Origin: Rhizobium sp. CCGE 510
GTDB lineage: Bacteria > Pseudomonadota > Alphaproteobacteria > Rhizobiales > Rhizobiaceae
DNA: 64,000 bases
NCBI RefSeq assembly: GCF_000292525.1
Contig: NZ_AEYF01000005.1
Coordinates: 1 to 64,000 of the forward strand
Reading direction: 5' to 3'
Positions within the stretch are counted from its first letter, which is position 1, and each line of letters begins with the position of its first letter. Of the stretch, positions 27,568 to 37,510 are shown piece by piece. The notes beneath the pieces are model-generated. The model made no database searches and was not told the DNA's origin. It worked only from the letters and a program-made list of their open reading frames with translations. A program made the translations under genes and the position numbers.

Positions 27568-27860
27568 GTGCTGTTCCTTCTACTTATCGGACGAATTAAA
27601 ATTTAGCCGCGCTTGACTTACGCTTCGCGCGTGAAATGCAGGAGCCATGTCAGCCTCGTAAACGTGTCACATTTACCCAAGCTGCGGAACCCCAGACCTC
27701 TTCGCATGGAAGCTGCAACGAGGGTATTATGCCTGAGGCTCACGATCGTCATTGCTCCTACGCCGCCGAGTATCGGCGTGATTGCGTCAGCCCGGATCGA
27801 ACGGTCAGGCAATGACTGGCGACGATCTTATATGGCAGGCCCTTGCAATTGGCGGGCAAC
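27568..27860. other. gene-free gap
   Basis: Between the flavoprotein start and the MscS-type gene end I see no supported gene. Short open frames here lack ribosome binding sites and coding character. The first part should hold the flavoprotein promoter. Confidence 0.5.
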
Positions 27861-29381
27861 CTACTGCGGCACCTGGAACAGATGACGGATTCGCGTCACC
27901 AGCGAAGTCATCGAGCCGCCGTTCAGCGTGGCGCCTTCGGTCGCCAGGGAGTGCTGGCCGGTCTCGATGCGGCGTGACAAGGTGCCGGCAAGCTCCTCGG
28001 CGATGCCGGGCCGATCATGCAGGAGCGGCGTCAGGCTTGCTTGAGCGATTTCGTAGACCACGACGAAGGTGAGCGCGCGCAGGCTCGCCGCCTCGCCGAT
28101 CCCGATCAGCAGTCCGCTTTCTCCGAAGTAATCGCCCGGCGCCAGCCGGCCGAGTTCGATTTCCTTGCCGCCTTCCTGTCGTGTCGCGACGAGTGCGCCG
28201 CTGCGCACGATCATCAGCGATGCAACGGTATCGCCCTGTTCAATGAGGATGGAATCCTTCTTGTAGGTGCGCCGCGTCATCGTGGCTGAGAGCGTCTCCT
28301 TCTCGTCCTCGGTTAGCGAGGAAAACAGCGGGATGGCATCGAGGAGCTTGAGCGGCGTCGGCCGGTGCGGTTTTGCCATCTCCTCCGACTGCACCTGGCC
28401 GGGCGGCGGGCCGGCCGCATCGATCGGCCGCGCCAAAGTGAGGCCGGCGGCCTTGATATGGCGGTAGATGAGGTCGAAGATCTCGTTCTTCGCCGGCCCC
28501 GCCTGGCCGATATCTCTGACGCGGAAGGAAAGCTCCACCTCCACCGCATCGGCATTCAGCGATTTGATTTGCACGCCGGGTTTCGGTTCGGTCAGGATCG
28601 AACCGCTGCTCAGCAGCACGGTGCGCATGACCTCGGCGATAAGAGACGGTCCGGTCGTCGGAACGACCCGCACCGTCAGCGACACCCCGTGGCTGCGGTC
28701 GGGACTGCTGAGATTGGTCAGCCCGACTTTGGCGAGGAAGCTGTTGGGCAGCACCACCAGGTCGTTCGAGCCGTTCAGGAGATGGGTGGAGCGCCAATTG
28801 GTTTCGAGGACGCGGCCTTCGACGCCGTCGTTCAGCACGATCCAGTCGCCGATCGTATAAGGCCGGCCGAGATTGAGGGCGATGCCGGAAAAGACGTCGC
28901 TCAACGTGCTTTGCAACGCAAGGCCGAGGATGATGGCAAACACGCCGGATGTGGCAATCAGTGTGCCGACGGGAAAGCTGAAAACATAGGCGACCACCGA
29001 GAGGATGGCGCCGAGATAGATGAGGCCGATCACCAGATCCTGGACGAGGCGCCCCTCTCTCGGCTGGCGCTCGAAGATCAGGAAGACGCGGACGAAGGCG
29101 ATCAGCGCCCAGGCGGCGTTGATCCACCAGACCACTTTGGCAAGGGCGATGAAGACCCGTTCAAAGGTCGAATTCGGCGCCGGCCCGACTTCGTAAGGCA
29201 CGATGTCGTGATAGAGCAGCAGGACGGTCAGCGCCGCGAAGAAGAACACCTGGCCCGCGAGCTTCCAGCTTGGGAAGGGGCGAAGCGCTACTCGGGTGAC
29301 GATGGCGCCGACGACGGCCAGCGTTCCGGCCTGTACGACAGGATCGGCAAGTACCCCGGACCATGTGAGATTATCGATCAT
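27861..29381 (-). CDS. MscS-type mechanosensitive channel with cyclic-nucleotide-binding domain
   Basis: A 506-residue membrane protein. Residues 1-150 form about four helices; the MscS pore and beta domain follows (FAIILGLALQSTLSDVFSGI, then GRPYTIGDWIVLNDGVEGRV, NSFLAKVGLTNLSSPDR). From about 345 a Crp-type cyclic-nucleotide-binding domain begins (IPLFSSLTEDEKETLSATM), with its phosphate-binding cassette LAPGDYFGESGLLIG near 430. Related proteins (MscCG/bCNG type) open on ligand binding or membrane tension. I prefer ATG 29381 over the upstream TTG. Confidence 0.9.
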   Translation of the reverse strand: MIDNLTWSGVLADPVVQAGTLAVVGAIVTRVALRPFPSWKLAGQVFFFAALTVLLLYHDIVPYEVGPAPNSTFERVFIALAKVVWWINAAWALIAFVRVFLIFERQPREGRLVQDLVIGLIYLGAILSVVAYVFSFPVGTLIATSGVFAIILGLALQSTLSDVFSGIALNLGRPYTIGDWIVLNDGVEGRVLETNWRSTHLLNGSNDLVVLPNSFLAKVGLTNLSSPDRSHGVSLTVRVVPTTGPSLIAEVMRTVLLSSGSILTEPKPGVQIKSLNADAVEVELSFRVRDIGQAGPAKNEIFDLIYRHIKAAGLTLARPIDAAGPPPGQVQSEEMAKPHRPTPLKLLDAIPLFSSLTEDEKETLSATMTRRTYKKDSILIEQGDTVASLMIVRSGALVATRQEGGKEIELGRLAPGDYFGESGLLIGIGEAASLRALTFVVVYEIAQASLTPLLHDRPGIAEELAGTLSRRIETGQHSLATEGATLNGGSMTSLVTRIRHLFQVPQ

Positions 29382-29429
29382 CGACGTCAACTCGCGAGGG
29401 GTTCCTGCTTGTAGCTGCAGCGGAGAGGA

Positions 29430-29669
29430 TCACGGCGCTGAAATCGCCTTCAGCCGGTCGATGTCGACGAGCACGATGTCTTCGGAAACAGGCTCGCGAT
29501 TGTGCAGGCGGAACCATTCCACCGCTTCGCGCACGCGGTCTCCGTGAGGTGATGGATAGGCGCCAAGCCCAAGCACCCATTCGCGCACCGTTTCGCGCTC
29601 CATCCGTCCGGCCCGGTATCGGTCGCTGACGGTTTTTGCCGAGGCGACGAGATCATTGATGCTTTTCAC
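29430..29669 (-). CDS. small hypothetical protein
   Basis: A 79-residue protein with no recognised family (MKSINDLVASAKTVSDRYRA at the start). It is charged, mostly helical and without membrane segments. It is third in a tight leftward run after the XRE gene, with nine bases separating it from the preceding gene, which suggests a shared transcript. Confidence 0.6.
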   Translation of the reverse strand: MKSINDLVASAKTVSDRYRAGRMERETVREWVLGLGAYPSPHGDRVREAVEWFRLHNREPVSEDIVLVDIDRLKAISAP

Positions 29670-29678
29670 GAATCTTCC

Positions 29679-29939
29679 TCAGTGGACGGACGGCTCGTCA
29701 TCTTCGAGAAACGATCGAAGGCCGTCCCGGGCAACGGTGGCCAGGAATTCGTCAAACGCTTCCCGGTCGGTGGCAAAGGGTTCGTCCCAACGGATCAGAT
29801 CCTCGCCTTGGGTGACGACTTCCATCGTCCAGTCTTCATTGCTGCCGGCAGTGCGAAAGATATCGACGAGCACGGTGATCCCGTCGTCGGTAAATTCCCC
29901 CGCCAGTTCCGAATGTTCGAGCTTCTCTTTCTTTGCCAT
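29679..29939 (-). CDS. small acidic hypothetical protein
   Basis: An 86-residue, strongly acidic protein with alternating beta-like segments (GITVLVDIFRTAGSNEDWTM) and a helical tail. Unrecognised family. It lies three bases downstream of the XRE gene stop. Acidic small partner proteins are common beside XRE regulators, but no toxin-antitoxin family match is visible. Confidence 0.6.
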   Translation of the reverse strand: MAKKEKLEHSELAGEFTDDGITVLVDIFRTAGSNEDWTMEVVTQGEDLIRWDEPFATDREAFDEFLATVARDGLRSFLEDDEPSVH

Positions 29940-29942
29940 CAG

Positions 29943-30260
29943 TCAGCCACCCGCACCAGGCGGTGCGTCGTTTTCGAGGTATTCTTCATATTGAACCGTT
30001 TCGGTCTCGTTGGTGTCGATCGAATTGGCACGTTTTGCAAGACGTACGCCGGCTCCTCCACCGTTTTCCGGGATGAAAATCACGCCGCCGCCTTCCAGGG
30101 CCTGCTTCAGGTCCTGAAGGGTTCGCTCATCGGGAGCGCGTTTGCCGGCCTCGAAATTGGCGATCGTCGCCTTGGCGACGTTGGCGGCTGACGACAGATC
30201 GTCCTGCGACCAGGCCAAGAGGGCGCGGGCGGCGCGGCATTGGGCGGGAGATAAGCACAT
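29943..30260 (-). CDS. XRE-family DNA-binding protein
   Basis: A 105-residue protein whose N-terminal helix-turn-helix (residues 5-60: SPAQCRAARALLAWSQDDLS, then NVAKATIANFEAGKRAPDER) is a standard Cro/C1 fold. The segment GGVIFIPENGGGAGVRL follows, typical of a large rhizobial group of small XRE regulators, then a short acidic tail. It heads a three-gene run and probably regulates it. Confidence 0.85.
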   Translation of the reverse strand: MCLSPAQCRAARALLAWSQDDLSSAANVAKATIANFEAGKRAPDERTLQDLKQALEGGGVIFIPENGGGAGVRLAKRANSIDTNETETVQYEEYLENDAPPGAGG

Positions 30261-30531
30261 AATGATAACCCTACATCAAACGTGTGATTCTGCCTCAGGG
30301 AGATTTCCGGACCAGGCGAGGATGCAAACGCGGGCAGGCGGGTTGCGGCCACCCGAGTTCCATTTCTCGTATAAGTTGCAGTATCCAGTCGGCACGTGGT
30401 CTCCGGTGAAATCCCCTGGAATCTTTCGACCTTTAATACTGCTGCTCATCTGCTGAAAGGGAAGGTTGATTGACGGAATATTATTAAAGCCTAATTTTGA
30501 AGCCCCTTAATCACGCGCCCGGGAGGAAACC

Positions 30532-31593
30532 ATGCGTGAGCCAGATATGCAGAAACTCGATGCACTCGTCGGCCGGCTTGTCGGTGATGTCGGCGCCGCC
30601 ATGTCCGGCGCCCTGGTCGTGCTTGGCGACAAGGTCGGAATTTTCAAGGCGATGGCCGATGGAACGCCGATGAACGTCCAGCAACTCTCTGCGAAAACCG
30701 GAGTGAAGGAGCGTTACCTCAGGGAGTGGCTGAGCGCCCAGGCAGCGGCGGACTATATCGTCTACGACGAGAAGACCGATCGTTTCAGCCTGACGCCGGA
30801 GCAGGCGATGGTGTTTGCCGAGGAAAACAGCCCGGCCTTCTTCGTCGGCGCCTTCGAGGTCGTGCAATCGATGTGGATGGACGAGCCGAAGGTCACTGAC
30901 GCCTTCCGCACCGGCGAGGGTCTCGGCTGGCATGAGCACAGCACCTGTCTCTTCCGGGGAACCGAGCGGTTCTTTCGCCCGGGCTATAACAGCCATCTCG
31001 TCGCCGAATGGATTCCAGCCCTTGCCGGCGTCGAAGAAAAGCTCAAGGCCGGCGCCAGCGTCGCCGATGTCGGCTGCGGTCATGGGGCATCGACCATCCT
31101 GATGGCGCAGGCCTATCCGGCCTCCCGCTTTACCGGCTTCGACTATCACGGCCCGTCGATCGAAAAGGCCAAGGCCGCCGCCAAGGATGCCGGCGTTGCC
31201 GACCGTGTGACGTTCGAGCAGAGCCGGGCAGCGGAATTTCCAGGCCGCGGTTATGATATGGTCGCGATGTTCGACTGCCTGCACGACATGGGCGATCCGG
31301 TCGGCGCCGGCCAGCATGTCAGGGAAACGCTTGGGCCGAACGGCACCTGGCTGATCGTCGAGCCCTTTGCCCATGACCATCTCAAGGACAATCTCAATCC
31401 CGTCGGCCGCGTCTACTACGGCGCCTCGACGATGATCTGCACGCCGGCGTCGCTGTCGCAGGAGGTGGGGCTCGGGCTCGGCGCCCAGGCGGGCGAAATG
31501 AAGCTGCGAAAGGTGGCGCTCGACGCCGGGTTCAAGCATTTCCGTCGGGCGACGGAAACCCCGTTCAACATGGTGTTCGAGGTGCGGGCCTGA
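30532..31593 (+). CDS. SAM-dependent methyltransferase with N-terminal winged-helix domain
   Basis: A 353-residue class I methyltransferase. The N-terminal winged helix (about 10-80) is of the O-methyltransferase dimerisation type. The SAM site is VADVGCGHGASTILMA near residue 183, with FDYHGPSIEKAKAAA after it and MFDCLHDMGDPV as motif IV. Such proteins methylate small molecules; the acceptor is unknown. ATG 30532 is preceded by GGGAGGAAA. The 271 bases upstream (30261-30531) show no other gene. Confidence 0.8.
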   Translation: MREPDMQKLDALVGRLVGDVGAAMSGALVVLGDKVGIFKAMADGTPMNVQQLSAKTGVKERYLREWLSAQAAADYIVYDEKTDRFSLTPEQAMVFAEENSPAFFVGAFEVVQSMWMDEPKVTDAFRTGEGLGWHEHSTCLFRGTERFFRPGYNSHLVAEWIPALAGVEEKLKAGASVADVGCGHGASTILMAQAYPASRFTGFDYHGPSIEKAKAAAKDAGVADRVTFEQSRAAEFPGRGYDMVAMFDCLHDMGDPVGAGQHVRETLGPNGTWLIVEPFAHDHLKDNLNPVGRVYYGASTMICTPASLSQEVGLGLGAQAGEMKLRKVALDAGFKHFRRATETPFNMVFEVRA

Positions 31594-31617
31594 CGGAACC
31601 GGGGTAGCTGGCGGCGG

Positions 31618-32460
31618 CTATCGCAGCTTGCCGATGCTGGCATACATGCCGGTGGTGCGGAATTCCGTCGGGTTGGTGCCGTAGACCCGGCGGAAAACTT
31701 TGGAGAAATAGTTCGGATCGTCGAAGCCGCACATGATGGCGACTTCCTTGACCGGCAGAAAGTCCGCCTTGGTCAGCAGCTTGACGGCGCGCTGCAGCCG
31801 TTGCTGCAGCACGAATTCGGCCGGCGGCATGCCTTCGCTCCCGGCGAAGCTGCGCGAGAAATGCGCGCGGCTGAGACCGACGATGCCGGCGAGTTCGCTG
31901 ACCGGCAGCGGCTTTTCGAGATTGGCGTTGATATGGTCGATCACCGGCTGCATCAGGCTGAGTTCGGCGGCAAAGGCCGGCGAGCCGAAGACGTCGTCAT
32001 AGAGCGCCATCGCCGCTTCATAGGCAATCGCCGAGGCAGCGCCCGGCGAGGTCGCGCCGGTGACGAGGCGCAGGCTGCAATCGGCAAGATGATCGATGGT
32101 CGAAGGCTGCAGCTTCAGCACCGGCCCGGCGGTGGACAGCACCATTTGGTGGATGCGCAGGGTTTCCTCGCCATTCATCGAAATCCAGAAATATTCCCAG
32201 CGGTCGCCCTTCTCCAGCCAGTAGCGATGATTGTGCGGCACGAGCACCAGCAGCGTGTCGCCACCCTGAAGACGGTAATTGCGGTTCTGGTAGCGCAGCC
32301 GGCCGCTGCCGCTGATCGTGTGCTGCAGGACGGTGAAGGGGGTCTGGCCGCGCCTTCGGCCATCCCAGTCATAGGGCTCGTTCTCGCGCACTTCATAGCC
32401 GGAGCTGGTCGGCATCGCATGCAATCGCTCCCGGCCGCGGGGCAGCGAAACCGTTCTCAT
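31618..32460 (-). CDS. agpT: AraC-family regulator of the alpha-galactoside locus
   Basis: A 280-residue AraC regulator: N-terminal cupin sensor (LRYQNRNYRLQGGDTLLVLV, with PHNHRYWLEKGD) and C-terminal paired helix-turn-helix (LPVSELAGIVGLSRAHFSRS, then VKEVAIMCGFDDPNYFSKVF and FRRVYGTNPTEFR). Divergent from the GH4 gene at 32706. In S. meliloti the AraC protein AgpT activates agpA, and gene order here agrees. ATG 32460 is chosen; the frame is open a further 11 codons. Confidence 0.82.
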   Translation of the reverse strand: MRTVSLPRGRERLHAMPTSSGYEVRENEPYDWDGRRRGQTPFTVLQHTISGSGRLRYQNRNYRLQGGDTLLVLVPHNHRYWLEKGDRWEYFWISMNGEETLRIHQMVLSTAGPVLKLQPSTIDHLADCSLRLVTGATSPGAASAIAYEAAMALYDDVFGSPAFAAELSLMQPVIDHINANLEKPLPVSELAGIVGLSRAHFSRSFAGSEGMPPAEFVLQQRLQRAVKLLTKADFLPVKEVAIMCGFDDPNYFSKVFRRVYGTNPTEFRTTGMYASIGKLR

Positions 32461-32705
32461 CGACTGTCCGTTGGCAATCAAATTCTGCAGCACAAAATTA
32501 CCCCTGAAAGCATAATCCTTCTCTGGTGGCTCTGCTGAATTCGGGCATAATCCCGCTCGACAAACAGGGAAGAGACCACGGCCGATAGAGCGGCCGGGAG
32601 GAAAACAGGCAGTTTTACGGCTTTTTCAACCCCATGTTCCGGCATGCGGGCTGATCCTCCATAGCCATCTTTTCTGTAGCATTTGATTGGGTCGAGGTGA
32701 AGATC

Positions 32706-34172
32706 ATGAGTTTCAAAATCGCTATCATCGGTGCGGGCAGCGTCGGTTTCACCAAGAAGCTGTTCACCGATATTTTGTGCGTTCCCGAGTTTCGCGACGT
32801 CGAATTCGCGCTGACCGATCTCAGCGAGCATAATCTCGAGATGATCAAGGCGATCCTCGACCGGATCGTCGAAGCCAACGGATTGCCGACCAAGGTGACG
32901 GCGACGCCCGACCGGCGCCAGGCGCTTTCCGGCGCCCGTTACATCATCAGTTGTGTCCGGGTCGGCGGGCTCGAGGCCTATGCCGACGATATCCGCATTC
33001 CGCTGAAATACGGCATCGACCAATGCGTCGGCGATACGATCTGCGCCGGCGGCATCCTTTATGGCCAGCGCAACATCCCGGTCATTCTCGACTTCTGCAA
33101 GGATATCAGGGAGGTCGCCGAGCCCGGCGCGAAGTTCCTCAACTATGCCAACCCGATGGCGATGAATACCTGGGCGGCGATCGAATACGGCAAGGTCGAT
33201 ACCGTCGGCCTCTGCCACGGCGTCCAGCACGGCGCCGAACAGATCGCCGAGGTGCTCGGCGCCAAGTCGCTTGGTGAACTCGACTATGTCTGCTCCGGCA
33301 TCAACCATCAGACCTGGTTCGTCGATCTGCGCCTCAACGGCCGCAAGATCGGCAAGGATGAGCTGGTTGCCGCCTTCGAGGCACATCCGGTCTTTTCGCA
33401 GCAGGAGAAGTTGCGCATCGACGTGCTGAAGCGTTTCGGCGTCTATTCCACCGAGAGCAACGGCCATCTTTCGGAATACCTGCCCTGGTACCGCAAGCGG
33501 CCGGAGGAAATCACCCGCTGGATCGACATGTCCGACTGGATCCACGGCGAGACCGGCGGTTATCTCCGCCACTCGACGGAGACCCGCAACTGGTTCGAGA
33601 CCGAATTCCCGCAATTCCTGGAATCCGCCGCAAAGCCGCTCGACACCACCAAGCGCTCGAACGAACATGCCAGCCACATCCTCGAGGGACTGGAGACGAA
33701 CCGGGTCTATCGCGGCCATTTCAACGTCAAGAACAACGGCATCATCACCAACCTGCCATCCGACGCGATCATTGAATCGCCCGGCTTCGTCGACCGCTTC
33801 GGCATCAACATGGTCTCTGGCGTCACCCTGCCGGAAGCCTGTGCGGCCACCTGTATCGCCTCGATCAACGTCCAGCGCATGTCGGTGCATGCCGCGATAT
33901 CGGGCGACATCGACCTCTTGAAACTTGCCGTGCTGCACGATCCGCTGGTCGGCGCCGTGGCGACGCCCGAGGAAGTCTGGCAGATGGTCGACGAGATGGT
34001 CGTTGCCCAGGCGCGCTGGTTGCCGCAATATGCCGATGCCGTGCCGGCCGCCAAGGAGCGGCTGTCGAAATCCAAGGTGCCGACCCGCGACTGGGCGGGC
34101 GCCGCACGCCGCAACGTTCGCTCGATCGAAGAGCTGCGCGCGGAAAAGTCGGCGCTGAAACAGGCCGTCTGA
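32706..34172 (+). CDS. agaL1: alpha-galactosidase, glycoside hydrolase family 4
   Basis: A 488-residue GH4 enzyme, which uses NAD+ and a divalent metal rather than a double-displacement mechanism. The Rossmann motif is IAIIGAGSVGFTKKLF at the N-terminus; metal ligands lie in GLCHGVQHG (Cys-His) and SGINHQTWF (His). It should hydrolyse alpha-galactosides such as melibiose and raffinose in the cytoplasm after import. It heads the rightward operon of transporter genes and has a distant second copy at its end (40351). Confidence 0.9.
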   Translation: MSFKIAIIGAGSVGFTKKLFTDILCVPEFRDVEFALTDLSEHNLEMIKAILDRIVEANGLPTKVTATPDRRQALSGARYIISCVRVGGLEAYADDIRIPLKYGIDQCVGDTICAGGILYGQRNIPVILDFCKDIREVAEPGAKFLNYANPMAMNTWAAIEYGKVDTVGLCHGVQHGAEQIAEVLGAKSLGELDYVCSGINHQTWFVDLRLNGRKIGKDELVAAFEAHPVFSQQEKLRIDVLKRFGVYSTESNGHLSEYLPWYRKRPEEITRWIDMSDWIHGETGGYLRHSTETRNWFETEFPQFLESAAKPLDTTKRSNEHASHILEGLETNRVYRGHFNVKNNGIITNLPSDAIIESPGFVDRFGINMVSGVTLPEACAATCIASINVQRMSVHAAISGDIDLLKLAVLHDPLVGAVATPEEVWQMVDEMVVAQARWLPQYADAVPAAKERLSKSKVPTRDWAGAARRNVRSIEELRAEKSALKQAV

Positions 34173-34299
34173 TTTTCGTGAAAGACGGGTCGCCATGGAT
34201 TTCCGGGAGGGAAATCCATGGACCGCCGGCCCGCTTTCACGCCGTTTGAGGAAAAGGAGCCGCGTGCCCCGCGCTCCGGAACAAGAGGGAGAAACGACG

Positions 34300-36387
34300 A
34301 TGAATTTCCGTAAAGCAGGCATTCTGGCCGGACTGGCGCTTGGCGTCTCAGTCCTGGCGCTGAATGCATACGCCTCCGAGGCCACCATTCCGCCGGCGCC
34401 GGCGGACTTCCCGGCCGAAGGCAAGATCAAATATGTGGCGCGCGACTCGATCCTCGAGTTCAAGGCGCTGCCCGAATATCACGAGCCCGACTGGATCACG
34501 AAGAATTTCGTTGCCGCCGGCAAGCTGCCGCCGGTCAAGGACCGCCTGCCGAAGGAGCCGATGGTCTTCAAGACCGGCAATATGCCTGACGGTATCGGTG
34601 TCTACGGCGATACGATGCGCCACGTCATCGGCGGCCGGCCGGAAGGCTGGAACTACGGCGCCGGCCAGACCCAGGGCTGGGGCGGCATCGATATCGGTCT
34701 CTCCGAATGCCTGACGCGCACCGCGCCGCTGTTCCAGGTGGAAGCCAAGGACACCGAGCCGTTGCCGAACCTTGCCAAGAGCTGGGATTGGTCTCAAGAC
34801 GGTCACAAGCTGACCATGCACCTGGTCGAAGGCGCCAAATGGTCTGATGGTGCGCCGTTCAATGCCGACGACATCATGTTCTACTGGGATGACGAAGTCG
34901 TCGATCCGAACGTCTCGCCGCTCGGCGGCGGCGCCTCGCCGGAGGCTTTCGGCGTCGGCACGACGCTGAAGAAGATCGACGATTACACCGTCGAATGGAC
35001 CTTCAAGGAAGCCTTCCCGAAACAATATCTCTACACGATGTCCTACCCGAACTTCTGCCCGGGCCCATCGCATATCCTCAAACCGCAGCATCCGAAATAT
35101 TCGAAGAACACCTACGACCAGTTCAAGAACGCCTTCCCGCCTGAGTTCATGAACATGCCGGTCATGGGCGCCTGGGTGCCGGTGGAATATCGTTCCGACG
35201 ACATCATCGTCATGCGCCGCAACCCTTACTACTGGAAGGTCGACGAGAAGGGCAATCAGCTGCCCTATCTGAACGAGCTGCACTACAAGCTGTCGACCTG
35301 GGCCGACCGCGACGTTCAGGCCGTGGCCGGATCCGCCGACATCTCCAACCTCGAGCAGCCGGAAAACTTCGTTGCGTCGCTGAAGCGCGCCGCAGAAAAG
35401 ACCGCGCCGGCCCGCCTGGCGTTCGGGCCGCGCCTCATCGGCTATAACTTGCGCATGAACTTCTCCGCCAACGGCTGGGGCAGCCCGGACGAACGCGGCC
35501 AGGCGATCCGCGACTTGAACCGCAACGAGGACTTCCGCAAGGCCGTCACCATGGCGCTCGATCGCAAGGCGATCGGCGACTCGCTGGTCAAGGGACCGTT
35601 CACCGCGATCTATCCGGGTGGGCTTTCCTCCGGCACCAGCTTCTACGACCGCAACTCCACCGTCTACTATCCCTTTGATCTCAAGGGCGCCAAGGCGGAA
35701 CTCGCCAAGGCCGGCCTCAAGGACACCGATGGCAACGGCATCGTGAACTTCCCGGCCGGCACGGCGGGCGGCAAGGATGTCGAAATCGTCATGCTGATCA
35801 ACAATCAGTACACGACCGACAAGAGCCTTGCCGAAGGTGTCGTCGCGCAGATGGAGAAGCTCGGCCTGAAGATCGTCATCAATGCGCTCGACGGCCCGAA
35901 GCGTGACGACGCCCATTATGCCGGCCGGTTCGACTGGCTGATCCAGCGCAACACGACGGAACTGTCGTCGGTGGTGCAGAATACCGAGCAGCTTGCGCCG
36001 ATCGGCCCACGCACCAGCTGGCACCATCGCGCCGGCAAGGACGATCAGCTCGATCTGATGCCGTTCGAAAAGGAACTGAACGATATTGTCGCCAAGTTCA
36101 CCACCAGCCCGGACAATGATGCCCGCGTTGCGCTGATGAAGCAGTACCAGAAGATCTCGACAGAGCACGTCAACACCGTGGGTCTGACCGAATATCCTGG
36201 CGCCCTGATCATCAACAAGCGGTTCTCGAATGTGCCGCAGGGCACCCCGATCTTCATGTTCAACTGGGCTGAAGATTCGGTGATCCGCGAACGCCTGTGG
36301 GTGGCCGCCGACAAGCAGGGCAAATATGAGCTGTTCCCCGAACAGCTGCCCGGCAAGCCTGGCGACAAGGGCCCTGTTAACAACTAG
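34300..36387 (+). CDS. agpA: alpha-galactoside ABC transporter, periplasmic binding protein
   Basis: A 695-residue family-5 (peptide/nickel type) solute-binding protein with a signal peptide (MNFRKAGILAGLALGVSVLA, cleavage near NAYA|SE). Core segments LPNLAKSWDWSQDGHKLTMH and GAKWSDGAPFNADDIMFYWD are typical. It is longer than peptide binders, as in AgpA of S. meliloti, which binds melibiose and raffinose. ATG 34300 follows AGAGGGAGA. Gene order with a GH4 enzyme and four more genes supports the sugar role. Confidence 0.87.
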   Translation: MNFRKAGILAGLALGVSVLALNAYASEATIPPAPADFPAEGKIKYVARDSILEFKALPEYHEPDWITKNFVAAGKLPPVKDRLPKEPMVFKTGNMPDGIGVYGDTMRHVIGGRPEGWNYGAGQTQGWGGIDIGLSECLTRTAPLFQVEAKDTEPLPNLAKSWDWSQDGHKLTMHLVEGAKWSDGAPFNADDIMFYWDDEVVDPNVSPLGGGASPEAFGVGTTLKKIDDYTVEWTFKEAFPKQYLYTMSYPNFCPGPSHILKPQHPKYSKNTYDQFKNAFPPEFMNMPVMGAWVPVEYRSDDIIVMRRNPYYWKVDEKGNQLPYLNELHYKLSTWADRDVQAVAGSADISNLEQPENFVASLKRAAEKTAPARLAFGPRLIGYNLRMNFSANGWGSPDERGQAIRDLNRNEDFRKAVTMALDRKAIGDSLVKGPFTAIYPGGLSSGTSFYDRNSTVYYPFDLKGAKAELAKAGLKDTDGNGIVNFPAGTAGGKDVEIVMLINNQYTTDKSLAEGVVAQMEKLGLKIVINALDGPKRDDAHYAGRFDWLIQRNTTELSSVVQNTEQLAPIGPRTSWHHRAGKDDQLDLMPFEKELNDIVAKFTTSPDNDARVALMKQYQKISTEHVNTVGLTEYPGALIINKRFSNVPQGTPIFMFNWAEDSVIRERLWVAADKQGKYELFPEQLPGKPGDKGPVNN

Positions 36388-36501
36388 CTCCCTCCCAGCT
36401 GAAGCGAGATTCAGGCCGCGCGTGGCGCGCGGCCTGATATGACCAACACGCCGGCCGCGCTGACAAGGAGCGACTGGCGGCAAGGAGAAGCGGACCGTCC
36501 G

Positions 36502-37509
36502 ATGTTACGATTCCTGCTCGTGCGCATAGCTTCCGCGATCCCCGTCCTGTTCATCCTGAGCGTGGTGACTTTCGCGATCATCCAGGCCCCGCCCGGCGAT
36601 TATGCCGATTATATAAGATCGCAGCTGATCAATCAGGGCGGCGCTTCCTATGCCCAGGCCGAAGAGCAGGCCCAGGCCTACCGGGTCGAACACGGTCTCG
36701 ACAAGCCGATGGTCGTCCAGTACGTCAACTGGATCGGCGGCATCGTCACCCGCGGCGATTTCGGCTACAGCATGTTCTACAACAAGCCGGTCGCCGACGT
36801 CGTCGCCGAGCGGTTGCCGCGGACCCTGCTTCTGGCGCTCGTCTGCCACATCCTCGCCTCGGTGCTCGGCATCGGCTTCGGCATCTGGGCGGCGACGCGG
36901 CAATATAGCTGGATCGACAGCACGCTGTCGGCGATTTCCTTCCTCGGCATGACGGTGCCGCGCTTCCTGATGGCGCTGATCATCGTCTATCTGCTGGTCT
37001 TCCAATTCAACGTGTCCGAAATCGGCAGTTTCTTCTCGCCGCAATATGGCGGAGCGCCATGGTCGTGGGCAAAATTCGTCGATCTCGTCCACCATGTTTG
37101 GCCGGTCGTGGCGATCGCCACCTTCGGCGGGCTCGCCTATAATATGCGGGTGATGCGCGGCAATCTGCTCGATACGCTGAATGCCCAATATGTCGAGACG
37201 GCCAAGGCCAAGGGGCTTACCGGCGCAGCCGTGGTGATGCGCCATGCGGTGCCGAACGCACTTCATCCATTGGTGATGTACCAGGGCGTCGTGCTGCCCT
37301 ACATGCTGACCGGCGAGATCGAAACCGCCATCATCTTCGCGCTGCCGACTGTCGGCCCGGCGATCGTCGGCTCGATGGCGATCGGTGACGTCTATGTCAC
37401 CGCCACCTTCATGATGGTGCTGTCGGCGACGCTGATCGTCGGCAACATTATCGCCGACATGCTGCTGGCGCTGCTCGACCCGCGTGTCCGCCAATTTGAA
37501 GGAGCCTGA
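36502..37509 (+). CDS. agpB: alpha-galactoside ABC transporter permease
   Basis: A 335-residue permease of the DppB/OppB type, with an N-terminal helix (FLLVRIASAIPVLFILSVVT) and inner-membrane motif YVETAKAKGLTGAAVVMRHA followed by VPNALHPLV. ATG 36502 fits the family start; the frame is open 21 codons further but the hydrophobic segment starts here. One base separates it from the next permease gene. Confidence 0.88.
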   Translation: MLRFLLVRIASAIPVLFILSVVTFAIIQAPPGDYADYIRSQLINQGGASYAQAEEQAQAYRVEHGLDKPMVVQYVNWIGGIVTRGDFGYSMFYNKPVADVVAERLPRTLLLALVCHILASVLGIGFGIWAATRQYSWIDSTLSAISFLGMTVPRFLMALIIVYLLVFQFNVSEIGSFFSPQYGGAPWSWAKFVDLVHHVWPVVAIATFGGLAYNMRVMRGNLLDTLNAQYVETAKAKGLTGAAVVMRHAVPNALHPLVMYQGVVLPYMLTGEIETAIIFALPTVGPAIVGSMAIGDVYVTATFMMVLSATLIVGNIIADMLLALLDPRVRQFEGA

Positions 37510-37510
37510 G

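Noticed and set aside
27613..27885. Open frames in the gap after the flavoprotein gene
   Set aside because: No ribosome binding site, composition unlike genes, and they run into the MscS gene on the other strand.
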